Positions 1 to 8,679 are shown, counted from the stretch's first letter. The stretch: 14,762 nt of DNA from Acidobacteria bacterium 37-71-11 (GCA_002279285.1 NCBR01000102.1:1-14762); one strand, 5' to 3'. Notes: generated by a model from the sequence alone, not told the origin. Made by a program: numbers and translations.

Positions 1-1828
<1,828 letters not shown>

Positions 1829-1846
1829 ACCCACCTCGAATCGGAA

Positions 1847-1875
1847 ACAGTACGCCTGACGGCCCGCAAACTCAA
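1847..1875 (-). promoter_or_regulatory. Candidate sigma70 promoter of secA
   Basis: On the minus strand, TTGAGT (1870-1875) is followed after exactly 17 bases by TACTGT (1847-1852), about 18 bases before the secA ATG at 1828. The -35 is good (4 of 6 consensus bases) and the -10 is mediocre (3 of 6). Position and spacing are the main support. Confidence 0.45.
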
Positions 1876-1920
1876 GCCGGAGCACGGCCAAAGTCCATTG
1901 CTGCGGGGTCTTCCAGCGCC

Positions 1921-1948
1921 TGCCGCCGAACCCCGCGGGGCGGCGGCA
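1921..1948 (-). terminator. Hairpin after the emfourin gene, possible terminator
   Basis: TGCCGCCG (1921-1928) and CGGCGGCA (1941-1948) form a perfect 8-bp stem. The loop contains CCCCGCGGGG, itself self-complementary. It lies about 50 bases past the stop of the emfourin-like gene and before the secA promoter, where a terminator for the protease/inhibitor operon is expected. There is no U-run, so it may be a weak or Rho-assisted site. Confidence 0.45.
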
Positions 1949-1997
1949 GAAGGTGATCCGCGGGCCGCGTTCGAGGGCGCCCGGGCTCGCCGGGTGG

Positions 1998-2294
1998 CTA
2001 GCCCTCGGCGCTCGCCTGCAGCCAGTCGATCAGGTGCCGGACCGGCTCGGACGCGGTTTCCTCGTTCACGCTGACCGAACGACCGCTGGCCTCGTCCTCG
2101 ATCGTGAGCCGGTAGACGAAGCGGTCGGGACGACCCGCGAGCGGCGTCGGGTTCTCCGGAATGGTGGCAAGGTCGGCCGCTGCCACCAGGCGGTGCAGCT
2201 CCTCCGCGCGCTCCGACGGGAGCGCCGCGGCGTCCACCGTCACGGTGCGGCGGATGTTGGCAACCCCCCCGGAGCGCTCGAGGCGGACCTTCAT
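1998..2294 (-). CDS. Emfourin-like protein inhibitor of M4 metallopeptidase
   Basis: This 98-residue cytoplasmic protein has no signal peptide or membrane segment. It opens with MKVRLERSGGVANIRR, followed by a TVDAAALP stretch, an acidic helix rich in Leu and Ala, a DRFVYRLTIED strand and a closing helix PVRHLIDWLQ. This pattern matches emfourin (M4in), the small slow-binding inhibitor encoded beside protealysin in Serratia and in many other bacteria. The gene follows the M4 peptidase stop by only 5 bases, with AGAGG ahead of the ATG at 2294, so the two are co-transcribed and perhaps translationally coupled. An upstream in-frame ATG near 2474 was rejected because it would lie inside the peptidase gene. 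The expected role is to hold the co-produced peptidase inactive in the cytosol. Family assignment rests on recalled consensus plus the diagnostic neighbour. Confidence 0.85.
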   Translation of the reverse strand: MKVRLERSGGVANIRRTVTVDAAALPSERAEELHRLVAAADLATIPENPTPLAGRPDRFVYRLTIEDEASGRSVSVNEETASEPVRHLIDWLQASAEG

Positions 2295-2299
2295 GGCCT

Positions 2300-3358
2300 C
2301 TAGACTACCCCCACCCGTTTCCAGGCGACGGCGACAGCCTTCGCCACCCCGCCGCGCGCGCCGAACAGCTCCTTCGCCGCCGCGATCGTCGATGCGGCCG
2401 CGGCCTTGAAGTCCGAGCTCGGTCGCAGCCGGTCGCGCAGCGTGACGTACCAGACCTTGCCCGCCGTTTCCCACGCGAAGCCGCCGATCGCGACCGCCGC
2501 CAGGTAGAACGCGCGGTTGGGGATGCCGGAGTTGATGTGGACGCCGCCGTTGTCGTCGGCCGTCTCGACGTAGTGCGCCATGTCGGCCGGCTGCGGGTCC
2601 TTGCCGATCAGCGGGTCGTCGTACGCGGTGCCGGGCGCCGCCATCGAGCGCAGCGCCGCGCCGCGGACGGCGGCGGTGAACAGGCCGGCGCCGATCAGCC
2701 AGTCGGCCTGCTCAGCGGTTTGCCCGAGCGTCCGCTGCTTGACGAGCGAGCCGAAGACGTCGGAGAACGACTCGTTGAGCGCCCCCGGTTGGTCGGCGTA
2801 GTCGAGGCTCGCCTCGTACTGCGTGACGCCGTGGGTCAGCTCGTGACCGATCACGTCGACGGCCTTGGTGAAGCGCTGGAAGATCTTCCCGTCGCCGTCC
2901 CCGTACACCATCTGGGCGCCGTCCCAGAACGCGTTGTCGTAGCCCCGCTGGTAGTGGACGGTGGCGACGAGCGGCATGCCGCGGTCGTCGATCGAGTCGC
3001 GGCCGAAGACGTCCTGGTAGAGATCGTACGTGGCGCCGGCGCCGTCGTACGCCTCGTTGACCGCGACGTCCTTGCCCGGCGGGTCGCCCTCGCCGCGCGC
3101 TTTCGCGCCGGGGAGCTGCGAGCCGTGCTTGGCGTCGTACACCGTGCGCTGTTTGCCGGGAGCGGCGGCCGCGGCGGCGGTCGCAATGTCGCCGAGCAGC
3201 TCGCGCCGGCCGCGGATCCTCTCGGAGATCGCGAGCGCCTGCAGTGCCCAAGCGCGCTGCTCGGCGTCCCCGTTGGCGACGATCGCCCACAGGATGTGCG
3301 GCGGCAAGATGCAGGCGATGCCGTCGCGGCGGCAGGAGGTGGAAGGCGTCCGTACCAT
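2300..3358 (-). CDS. Protealysin-like M4 (thermolysin family) zinc metallopeptidase
   Basis: The 352-residue zinc endopeptidase has the zinc-binding HELTH at residues 172-176, with Glu173 as catalytic base. The third zinc ligand is Glu196 in NESFSD, and the transition-state His is near 274 in GGVHINSGIPNRAF. It has no secretion signal. Instead the N-terminus carries the short propeptide signature CILPPHIL (residues 16-23), the PPL motif typical of protealysin-type enzymes rather than the long FTP propeptide of thermolysin. Known members of this group can act inside the cell or leave it by uncertain routes. The ATG at 3358 was chosen over the in-frame ATG 66 bases upstream because GGAGG sits six bases before it and the PPL motif then falls at the usual distance. 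It heads a two-gene operon with its predicted inhibitor. Activation would need removal of the N-terminal ~50 residues. Confidence 0.93.
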   Translation of the reverse strand: MVRTPSTSCRRDGIACILPPHILWAIVANGDAEQRAWALQALAISERIRGRRELLGDIATAAAAAAPGKQRTVYDAKHGSQLPGAKARGEGDPPGKDVAVNEAYDGAGATYDLYQDVFGRDSIDDRGMPLVATVHYQRGYDNAFWDGAQMVYGDGDGKIFQRFTKAVDVIGHELTHGVTQYEASLDYADQPGALNESFSDVFGSLVKQRTLGQTAEQADWLIGAGLFTAAVRGAALRSMAAPGTAYDDPLIGKDPQPADMAHYVETADDNGGVHINSGIPNRAFYLAAVAIGGFAWETAGKVWYVTLRDRLRPSSDFKAAAASTIAAAKELFGARGGVAKAVAVAWKRVGVV

Positions 3359-3395
3359 GGTGAGCCTCCGGTCGTTCCAATGCGTGTTTGACCTC

Positions 3396-3424
3396 TTCCT
3401 ACGCCTGTCCGGGCGCCGCGTCAA
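3396..3424 (-). promoter_or_regulatory. Candidate sigma70 promoter of the protease/inhibitor operon
   Basis: On the minus strand, TTGACG (3419-3424) is separated by 17 bases from TAGGAA (3396-3401). It lies 37 bases before the peptidase ATG, leaving a short leader with a GGAGG ribosome site. The -35 matches consensus at five of six positions. It is divergent from the promoter of the gene at 3462. Confidence 0.55.
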
Positions 3425-3449
3425 GGCGCCGTTGTCGTGCGGTAGGCGG

Positions 3450-3455
3450 TAGACT
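3450..3455 (+). promoter_or_regulatory. Candidate -10 element placing transcription start at the GTG (leaderless)
   Basis: TAGACT ends six bases before the GTG at 3462, so transcription would begin at or within a base or two of the start codon. No ribosome-binding sequence is visible between. No good -35 is found at 16-18 bases upstream, which lowers confidence. The same six-base arrangement occurs before the helicase gene. Confidence 0.35.
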
Positions 3456-3461
3456 GACCAA

Positions 3462-5069
3462 GTGACGGCGACAAAAGCCGAGCCTGGGTCCTCGCGCGTG
3501 TGGCTCGCCGCGGTGGTGGGGATCGTAATCGCGGTTCAGTTGGTCGTCGCCAACGTCTGGCCCGGCTTCGACAGCCCCAACGAGCGCGCCCGCGCCTACC
3601 AGGCCATCGCCGTGGTCACCCGCGGGAGCCTGGAGATCGGCCCCGAGCTGACCCGGCTGGGGGGGATGGAGGACGTCGCGTCGTTCGCCGGGCGGCGGTT
3701 CCCGAACAAGGCGCCCGGCCTGTTGCCGCTCGTTCTTCCCGGTGCGTTCGTGGCGCATGCGCTCGCTCACGGGACCCAGGCCGAGCTGGCCTGGACGCTC
3801 GTCCTTGGCCGGTGGCTCGCCGCCTCGCTGCCGTTCGTGCTCACCGTGTTGCTGTTGGCGCGCGCGACCGCAACGAGGTTCCCCCGCGGCGGGCCGTTTG
3901 CCGTAGCGGCGTACGCCCTCGCCACACCCGCGCTTGCGGCCTCGCTGCTGCTGTTTGCTCACGCCCTCACTGCCTGCCTGCTGCTGGCCGCGTTCCTGAT
4001 GCTGTTCGAGGGGGCGCCGCCCCGCCCCGGTGCGGCGGCGCTGACCGGCTTCCTGCTGGCCTGGGCCGCGACCTGCGAGTACACGGTCGCGCTGCCCGCG
4101 GTTGTCTTGATTCTCGCCGCCGTACGCCGCCTGGGCGTGCGCGGCAGCGTCGCTTTGGGCCTGGGCGGGGCGATCCCGACGGCCCTCTTGGGTGCCTACA
4201 ACGCGGCGTGCTTCGGGTCGCCGCTGTCGTTGTCGACTGGGCACGAGGCGTACGGAAGGTTTGCCGCGCTCGTCCGGCACGGGTTCTTCGGTATCTCGCT
4301 GCCGAGCGCGGCGGGACTGGCGGAGCTCCTCCTTTCCCCGGCCCGCGGACTCTTCATCTGGGCGCCGATCGCCGCGTTTGCGGTGGCAGGTGCGCTCGTG
4401 CGGTCGAAGTGGCCCAGCGATGCGGCCGGACGCTGCGCGCTGTGGATCGCGCCGCTGGCGCTGCTCGTTGCGATGTCGGGCTACCCCAACGCCCACGGCG
4501 GGTGGTTCCCGGGACCGCGGTACCTGCTCCCGGTGCTGCCGCTCGTCTTCCTTCTCGTGGCGCGGTGGGCGGAAGTCCTTCTCGTCGAAGCCTGGGGGCG
4601 GATGCTTGCCGGCATCGGCGCGCTCTGGGGGTGCGCCATGGTGTGGCCATGCGTGGCGAGCTTCCCGTTTCCGCCGGAGGATATCCCGTTGCCGGCGTTG
4701 AAGCTGGCGCCCGGCCTGATCGCTGGCGGCATCCACGTCCCCTCGTGGCTGCCGGGCGCCCTCGTCGTGCCCGTACTCGGCGTCGCTGGGCTGGCGGCTG
4801 CCGGCGTCCTGCTGTGGGTTTCCGTGACGGCACGGCACTGGTACGAACCCGCGCTCGTCGCGACCTGGCTCGCCGTCGCGATCGCGGTCGCGGGGCAAAC
4901 GAAGTTCCCGGGGACCTGGCAGGCGGCGCTCGAACGTGCCGTGATCCACGACCTCTACGCCGGCGGGGGGCGGGGGGCGCTCGAGGCGCTCGCCCCGAGG
5001 GCCGACTCGCCGCTGCGCAGGATGCAACTCCAGACGTGGATCGAACGCCGGGACGGAGCGTTCCGCTGA
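3462..5069 (+). CDS. Polytopic membrane protein, GT-C glycosyltransferase-like, substrate unknown
   Basis: The 535-residue integral membrane protein has roughly ten or more hydrophobic segments, the first at about residues 12-32. After it comes a periplasmic loop with DSPNE (37-41), then GRRFPNKAPG (to residue 86). In the second half there is GGWFPGPRYLLPVLP. An acidic pair in the first outer loop, a following NKAPG and a late GPRYLLPVLP are the layout I associate with GT-C enzymes using polyprenyl-phosphate sugars (GT39/GT83-like relatives). No family is assigned with certainty. The soluble tail is short and basic/acidic. The start is a GTG with no clear ribosome site, positioned as for a leaderless mRNA. 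It transcribes away from the M4 peptidase and is followed after 96 bases by the permease. A 559-codon open frame on the opposite strand here is a GC-driven shadow. Confidence 0.8.
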   Translation: MTATKAEPGSSRVWLAAVVGIVIAVQLVVANVWPGFDSPNERARAYQAIAVVTRGSLEIGPELTRLGGMEDVASFAGRRFPNKAPGLLPLVLPGAFVAHALAHGTQAELAWTLVLGRWLAASLPFVLTVLLLARATATRFPRGGPFAVAAYALATPALAASLLLFAHALTACLLLAAFLMLFEGAPPRPGAAALTGFLLAWAATCEYTVALPAVVLILAAVRRLGVRGSVALGLGGAIPTALLGAYNAACFGSPLSLSTGHEAYGRFAALVRHGFFGISLPSAAGLAELLLSPARGLFIWAPIAAFAVAGALVRSKWPSDAAGRCALWIAPLALLVAMSGYPNAHGGWFPGPRYLLPVLPLVFLLVARWAEVLLVEAWGRMLAGIGALWGCAMVWPCVASFPFPPEDIPLPALKLAPGLIAGGIHVPSWLPGALVVPVLGVAGLAAAGVLLWVSVTARHWYEPALVATWLAVAIAVAGQTKFPGTWQAALERAVIHDLYAGGGRGALEALAPRADSPLRRMQLQTWIERRDGAFR

Positions 5070-5110
5070 GCGGACCACCGCGCCTCTTCCCTTCGACCAA
5101 ACCCCGCTGC

Positions 5111-5116
5111 TAGAGT
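5111..5116 (+). promoter_or_regulatory. Candidate -10 element of the permease gene
   Basis: TAGAGT lies 49 bases before the permease ATG. A poor -35 (TTCCCT, 5087-5092) stands 18 bases upstream. It is the only -10-like hexamer I picked out in the 96-base gap after the previous gene. Weak evidence. Confidence 0.3.
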
Positions 5117-5165
5117 GACGCGACGTTTTGCAGCCGTGCAGTCAACTCGTCGAGGAGGCGTCGCG

Positions 5166-6569
5166 ATGGGCCTTTCGCTCCTGCGCACCAAACCCCTGAC
5201 CCTGGTCCTAGCGGAAACCGACAACGAAAAGCTCGGCCTCAAGCGCGCTCTCGGCCGCTGGGACCTCGTCGCCATCGGGATCGGCTGCATCATCGGGGTG
5301 GGGATCTTCGTGCTTCCGGGGGTGGAGGCCGCCAACCACGCGGGGCCCGGCATCATCCTCTCGTTCGCCGTCGCGGCCTCGGCGTGCGCCTGCGCGGCGC
5401 TGTGCTACGCGGAGCTGGCGGCGATGATCCCGGTGGCGGGGAGCGCCTACACCTACGGCTACGCGACCCTCGGCGAGTTGATCGCCTGGATTATCGGCTG
5501 GGACCTGATCCTCGAATACATGGTGGGCGCGAGCCTGGTGGCGATCGGCTGGTCGGCGTACCTCGTCAACCTGCTCAACCACCTCGGCAAGCCGTTCGGC
5601 TGGCAGCTCCCGCACGCCTGGTGCGCGGCGCCGTGGGGGCTGAACTCTGGCGTCCTGAACCTTCCCGCGGTGCTGATCGTGGGCGTGCTGACGTGGCTGC
5701 TGGTGCGCGGGATCAAGGAGAGCGCCCGCGTCAACCTGGTGATGGTGATCATCAAGATCACGGTGATCCTCATCTTCATCGGGCTCACCGCCTGGTACGT
5801 GAACCCGGGGAACTGGCAGCCGTTCATGCCGTTCGGTTTCAAGGGCGTGATGACCGCTGCGGCGATCGTGTTCCTCGCCTACGTCGGATTCGACGCGGTG
5901 TCGACCACCGCCGAGGAAGCGGTCGACCCGCAGCGGGATATGCCGTTCGGGATCATGGGCTCGCTGGTGGTGGCGACGATCCTGTACGTGGTCGTGGCCG
6001 CGATCATGACCGGCATCGTTCCCTACCAGCAGCTCAACGTTGCCGACCCGGTGGCGCTCGTCCTCAACGTGCTGCACAAGCCGTGGGCCTCGATGCTGGT
6101 GAGTGTCGGCGCGCTCGCCGGGATCACGAGCGTGCTGCTCGTGCTGCTGCTCGGCCAGCCGCGCATCCTGTTCGCGATGTCGCGCGACGGCTTGCTGCCG
6201 CCGCTGATGTCGAAGGTGCACCCGCGCTTCCGCACGCCGTACCTGACCACGATCATCACCGGGTCGATCGTGGCGGTGTCGGCCGCGCTGACCCCGATCA
6301 ACGTGGTCGCCGAGCTGTGCTCGATCGGCACGCTGTTCGCGTTCATGATCGTCTCGGCCGGCGTCCTGGTGCTGCGCCGCACCCGCGGCGAGGTCGAGCG
6401 GCCGTTCCGGGTGCCGCTGTTCCCGGTGATCCCGATCCTCGGCATCGTGCTCTGCGGCTACCTCATGTTCAGCCTGCCGCTCGTGACCTGGCTGCGCTTC
6501 CTCGTCTGGCTGGTCATCGGCCTGGTGATCTACGCCAGCTACGGCTACCGCCACAGCAAGGTGGCGTGA
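5166..6569 (+). CDS. APC-superfamily amino acid permease (cationic amino acid transporter-like)
   Basis: The 467-residue cytoplasmic-membrane protein probably has twelve or more membrane segments and imports or exchanges amino acids. After a short polar N-terminus it has RALGRWDLVAIGIGCIIGVGIF (motif IIGVGIF at 42-48 in the first membrane segment), the unwound Gly-rich substrate-binding loop of APC transporters. Next come HAGPGIILSF, CYAELAAMIPVAGSAYTYGYATLGELIAWIIGWDLILEY and the loop GFDAVSTTAEEAVDPQRDMP. These are hallmarks of the CAT/YfnA-type subgroup. The ATG at 5166 has GAGGAG eight bases upstream; an upstream in-frame GTG at 5115 lacks one and overlaps the -10-like site. Length is normal for the bacterial family. 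The exact substrate cannot be read from sequence. The gene appears to be its own unit and is convergent with the GT83-like gene. Confidence 0.93.
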   Translation: MGLSLLRTKPLTLVLAETDNEKLGLKRALGRWDLVAIGIGCIIGVGIFVLPGVEAANHAGPGIILSFAVAASACACAALCYAELAAMIPVAGSAYTYGYATLGELIAWIIGWDLILEYMVGASLVAIGWSAYLVNLLNHLGKPFGWQLPHAWCAAPWGLNSGVLNLPAVLIVGVLTWLLVRGIKESARVNLVMVIIKITVILIFIGLTAWYVNPGNWQPFMPFGFKGVMTAAAIVFLAYVGFDAVSTTAEEAVDPQRDMPFGIMGSLVVATILYVVVAAIMTGIVPYQQLNVADPVALVLNVLHKPWASMLVSVGALAGITSVLLVLLLGQPRILFAMSRDGLLPPLMSKVHPRFRTPYLTTIITGSIVAVSAALTPINVVAELCSIGTLFAFMIVSAGVLVLRRTRGEVERPFRVPLFPVIPILGIVLCGYLMFSLPLVTWLRFLVWLVIGLVIYASYGYRHSKVA

Positions 6570-6583
6570 GGCAGGGCGAAGAC

Positions 6584-6604
6584 GTGGTCAGTGGTCCGTG
6601 GTCC
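6584..6604. repeat. Three tandem heptamers (GTGGTCM)
   Basis: GTGGTCA (6584-6590), GTGGTCC (6591-6597) and GTGGTCC (6598-6604) follow directly on one another, 15 bases after the permease stop. Short heptamer arrays of this kind can expand or contract by slippage. No function is implied. Confidence 0.6.
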
Positions 6605-6606
6605 GA

Positions 6607-6621
6607 GCCGGCGGCGCCGGC
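6607..6621. terminator. GC-rich hairpin after the permease, possible terminator
   Basis: GCCGGC (6607-6612), GGC loop, GCCGGC (6616-6621) makes a short perfect stem 38 bases past the permease stop. There is no U-run. It is plausible as the permease terminator, but the region is so GC-rich that short stems arise by chance. Confidence 0.3.
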
Positions 6622-6687
6622 CGCAGGCCGCGCAGCCCCGAGTGCCTCCCTCGAAGACGAACACAAGACCGACAGGCAGGGTGCCGG

Positions 6688-6812
6688 AGCTTGCGGCGTG
6701 TAGCCGCGCCGCCGAGAGTGGGCCAGATGCAAGGCGCCCGAGGCGGACGCGGCGGAGCGTAGCCGGAGGCTACGTGAGCACGCGAGCCGCCGAAGGGCAA
6801 CGCAGCAGATGG
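6688..6812. repeat. Dispersed-repeat-like element with two hairpins, overlapping a gene's 3' end
   Basis: The stretch holds GCGGCG/CGCCGC (6693-6698 and 6707-6712, 8-base loop). It then has GATGCAAGGCGCC, followed by the perfect stem CGTAGCC/GGCTACG (6758-6764 and 6768-6774, 3-base loop), and ends in CGCAGCAGATGG. I have the impression of similar conserved extragenic sequences at gene ends in other GC-rich Gram-negative genomes, with CATCTGCTGCGTTGCC at one end and GCCTTGCATCTGGCC inside, but this cannot be checked here. The reverse strand reads straight into the GT83-like gene and supplies its last 13 codons and stop. The boundaries are estimates. It could serve as a bidirectional terminator between two convergent genes. 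Confidence 0.5.
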
Positions 6813-8404
6813 TCCGCTATCGGCGGCGCCCAGAGCGTGTCGAGGCGGCGAACGTCGCCCGGGCGGATCACGCACAGCACCTTGGGCTTGTCGTCGAAGA
6901 ACGCGCGGATCTGGTCGTCCTGCCAGAGCACCGGGACCGGGTGCGGGCTCCAGAACGGGTGGGCGCGCGTGTCCATGACGGCGATGGGGTTGCCGGTGTA
7001 GAAATTCACGCCGCGGGCGTAGAGCTTGCTCGTCACGATCGTCTCGCCGGCGAGCCTCTGCTCGGCGACGATCCGCGCCATGCCGGCGTCGGTGAAGCCG
7101 TCGGTGGCCGCCGCGGGGACCGAGAGGAAGCCGAGGAGCACGACCGCCAGGAAGCCGGCGGCGTTGAGGGCGATGACGGGCGCGAGGCGGCGCATCAGCA
7201 GCAGCGCGCCGCACGCCAGTTGGACCACGCCGAACGCCGCCACCGCGAGCAGCAGCGGGCGCAGCTCCGCGGCGAGGGGTCCGCGCGCGAGCCACGGCGC
7301 CGCGATCATCCCGGCGCCGAACAGCATGAACAGGGCGGCCGCGGCCGCCGTGCGGCGGCGCATCCCGTCGAGCGACTCGAGCGAGAGCGCGAGCAGGACG
7401 GCGATCGCGGGGAACAGCGGCAGGATGTAGCTCGCGAGCTTGGAGTGCGCGATCGCGAAGATCACGTACACCGCCAGGAACCACATCCCGAGGAAGGTCG
7501 CGAGTTCGCGGTGCTTCTTCCAGCCGGCGCCGAGGAACGCGAGCAGCGGCGTCCACGGGAACAAACCCACGATGAGCACCGCCGGGTAGAAGTACTGGTT
7601 GTCGAAGTTCGTGTGCTCCGCCCGCAGGATCCGGTCCCAGTTGTCGTGGACGAGGAACTCCCATGTGAACGCCCGGCCGTACGTGAGGGTCGCGTACAGG
7701 TACCACGGCCCGGCGAGTACTCCGAAGACGAGCCACCAAGGGTGAAGGAGGAACGACCGCAGCGCCTCGCGGCGCTTCGTCACCAGCAGGAACGCGACGA
7801 TCGCCAGCAGCTCGGCGATGATCCCCACCGGCCCCTTGGTCAGTACGGCGAGGGCGGCGGCGGTCGCGAAGAGGTACAGGAAGCGCTGCCGTCGCTCGGC
7901 GAACCACAGGTAGAACCCCCACATGCTGATCACGATCAGCGAGGTGAACACCATGTCGGTGAGCAGCGCGATCGACTGGCCGAGGCAGACCAGGCAGCTC
8001 GCCTGGATCAGCGCGGCGATCGCCGCGGTCCGCTCCGGGAGCACACGGCGGCCGAAGAAGTACGTGGCGGCGACCCCCAGCATGCCGAACAGCGCCGGGA
8101 TCAGTCGCGCCGCCCACGGGGTCACGCCGAACGCCGAGAACGACGCCATCAGGCACCAGTAGGTGAGCGGCGGCTTCTCGAACTGCGGGTGGCCGAACAT
8201 GAGCGGCGTGAGCACGCTGTGATGCTGCAGCATCTCGCGCGCCGTCTGCGCGTAGAACACCTCGTCCGGATCGGTGAGCGGCAGCACGTTGAGGCCGGCG
8301 ACATAGGTGAGCCCCGCGAGCGCGATCAGGGCGAGGATCAGCGTGGACCGGTGCACGGTGGCCGTTCCGGTTTCCGGCGATGGTAGCGGACGGATGGTGC
8401 TCAT
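6770..8404 (-). CDS. ArnT-like (GT83/PMT_2) membrane glycosyltransferase
   Basis: The 544-residue polytopic enzyme is predicted to transfer a sugar from a polyprenyl-phosphate donor to an acceptor on the outer face of the inner membrane. The first membrane segment (about 20-40) is followed by the acidic motif DPDE (45-48) within TDPDEVFYAQTAREML. Then comes GHPQFEKPPLTYW (71-83), both typical of ArnT and related lipid A or glycan transferases. Further marks are the LTKGPVG loop, the membrane-proximal HDNWDRILRAEHTNFDNQYFYP and HSKLASYILPLFPAIAVLLAL. The C-terminal ~150 residues form a soluble periplasmic part ending in IRPGDVRRLDTLW. The final residues after APPIAD are encoded by the repeat-like element, so the native terminus may differ. 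The ATG at 8404 has GGAG seven bases upstream. It need not add aminoarabinose: no arn biosynthesis genes are in view. Confidence 0.88.
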   Translation of the reverse strand: MSTIRPLPSPETGTATVHRSTLILALIALAGLTYVAGLNVLPLTDPDEVFYAQTAREMLQHHSVLTPLMFGHPQFEKPPLTYWCLMASFSAFGVTPWAARLIPALFGMLGVAATYFFGRRVLPERTAAIAALIQASCLVCLGQSIALLTDMVFTSLIVISMWGFYLWFAERRQRFLYLFATAAALAVLTKGPVGIIAELLAIVAFLLVTKRREALRSFLLHPWWLVFGVLAGPWYLYATLTYGRAFTWEFLVHDNWDRILRAEHTNFDNQYFYPAVLIVGLFPWTPLLAFLGAGWKKHRELATFLGMWFLAVYVIFAIAHSKLASYILPLFPAIAVLLALSLESLDGMRRRTAAAAALFMLFGAGMIAAPWLARGPLAAELRPLLLAVAAFGVVQLACGALLLMRRLAPVIALNAAGFLAVVLLGFLSVPAAATDGFTDAGMARIVAEQRLAGETIVTSKLYARGVNFYTGNPIAVMDTRAHPFWSPHPVPVLWQDDQIRAFFDDKPKVLCVIRPGDVRRLDTLWAPPIADHLLRCPSAARVLT

Positions 8405-8467
8405 GCGCGGTCTCCATGGGGGGGCGACGGCGCCACGGTGTTTGCTCGCGTGCCCGCCCGATACCGC

Positions 8468-8496
8468 ACCTTAGCAAGCCGACGCGGCGATGCCAA
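8468..8496 (-). promoter_or_regulatory. Candidate sigma70 promoter of the GT83-like gene
   Basis: On the minus strand, TTGGCA (8491-8496), 17 bases, then TAAGGT (8468-8473). It lies 63 bases before the ATG at 8404. The -35 matches five of six and the -10 three to four of six, with ideal spacing. Confidence 0.5.
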
Positions 8497-8560
8497 GAGA
8501 CAGCCAGCTCCGGGTTGAATGGCGCTGGGCCGAGATCTGTTGAGAAACACTGGACAGAGT

Positions 8561-8572
8561 ATCAGTACTGAT
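8561..8572. promoter_or_regulatory. 12-bp palindrome in a divergent intergenic region, possible operator
   Basis: ATCAGTACTGAT is a perfect palindrome midway between the divergent GT83-like and lipoprotein genes, in a stretch with less GC than the surroundings. A transcription factor site is possible. Perfect 12-mers are expected a few times per 15 kb by chance. Confidence 0.3.
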
Positions 8573-8606
8573 TGAGGCATTGATTCCTCCTGCCAACCTG
8601 CGCACC

Positions 8607-8669
8607 ATCTTGACATGGCAGGCGTACAGCTGAGACCATTCCTTGACCCGTTCGTTTGGGATCTTGACA
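8607..8669 (+). promoter_or_regulatory. Promoter region of the lipoprotein/DUF11 pair: repeated ATCTTGACA and a sigma54-like site
   Basis: ATCTTGACA occurs twice, at 8607-8615 and 8661-8669; each contains a consensus -35 (TTGACA), but no good -10 stands 16-18 bases after either, and the second is too close to the ATG. Overlapping the first is TGGCAGG, with GG at 8617-8618, exactly ten bases, then GC at 8629-8630, the GG-N10-GC layout of sigma54 promoters. Which factor is used cannot be decided. Confidence 0.3.
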
Positions 8670-8679
8670 GAGAGGTGGC

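Noticed and set aside
3399..5078. 559-codon open frame on the minus strand opposite the GT-C-like gene
   Set aside because: Composition is dominated by Arg, Gln, Gly and Pro with no domain pattern, as expected for an antisense shadow in GC-rich DNA. The plus-strand frame has clear membrane segments.
5208..6554. 448-codon minus-strand frame opposite the permease
   Set aside because: Low-complexity Arg/Asp/His/Gln composition typical of reading a membrane-protein gene backwards.
6770..8404. Calling the GT83-like enzyme arnT outright and inferring polymyxin resistance
   Set aside because: The family covers many acceptors and sugars, and no aminoarabinose biosynthesis genes are present in the window.
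6588..8477. 629-codon minus-strand frame overlapping the GT83-like gene
   Set aside because: It is a different frame of the same strand, Arg/Ala/Pro-rich, without motifs; the 544-residue frame has DPDE, EKPPL and a ribosome site.
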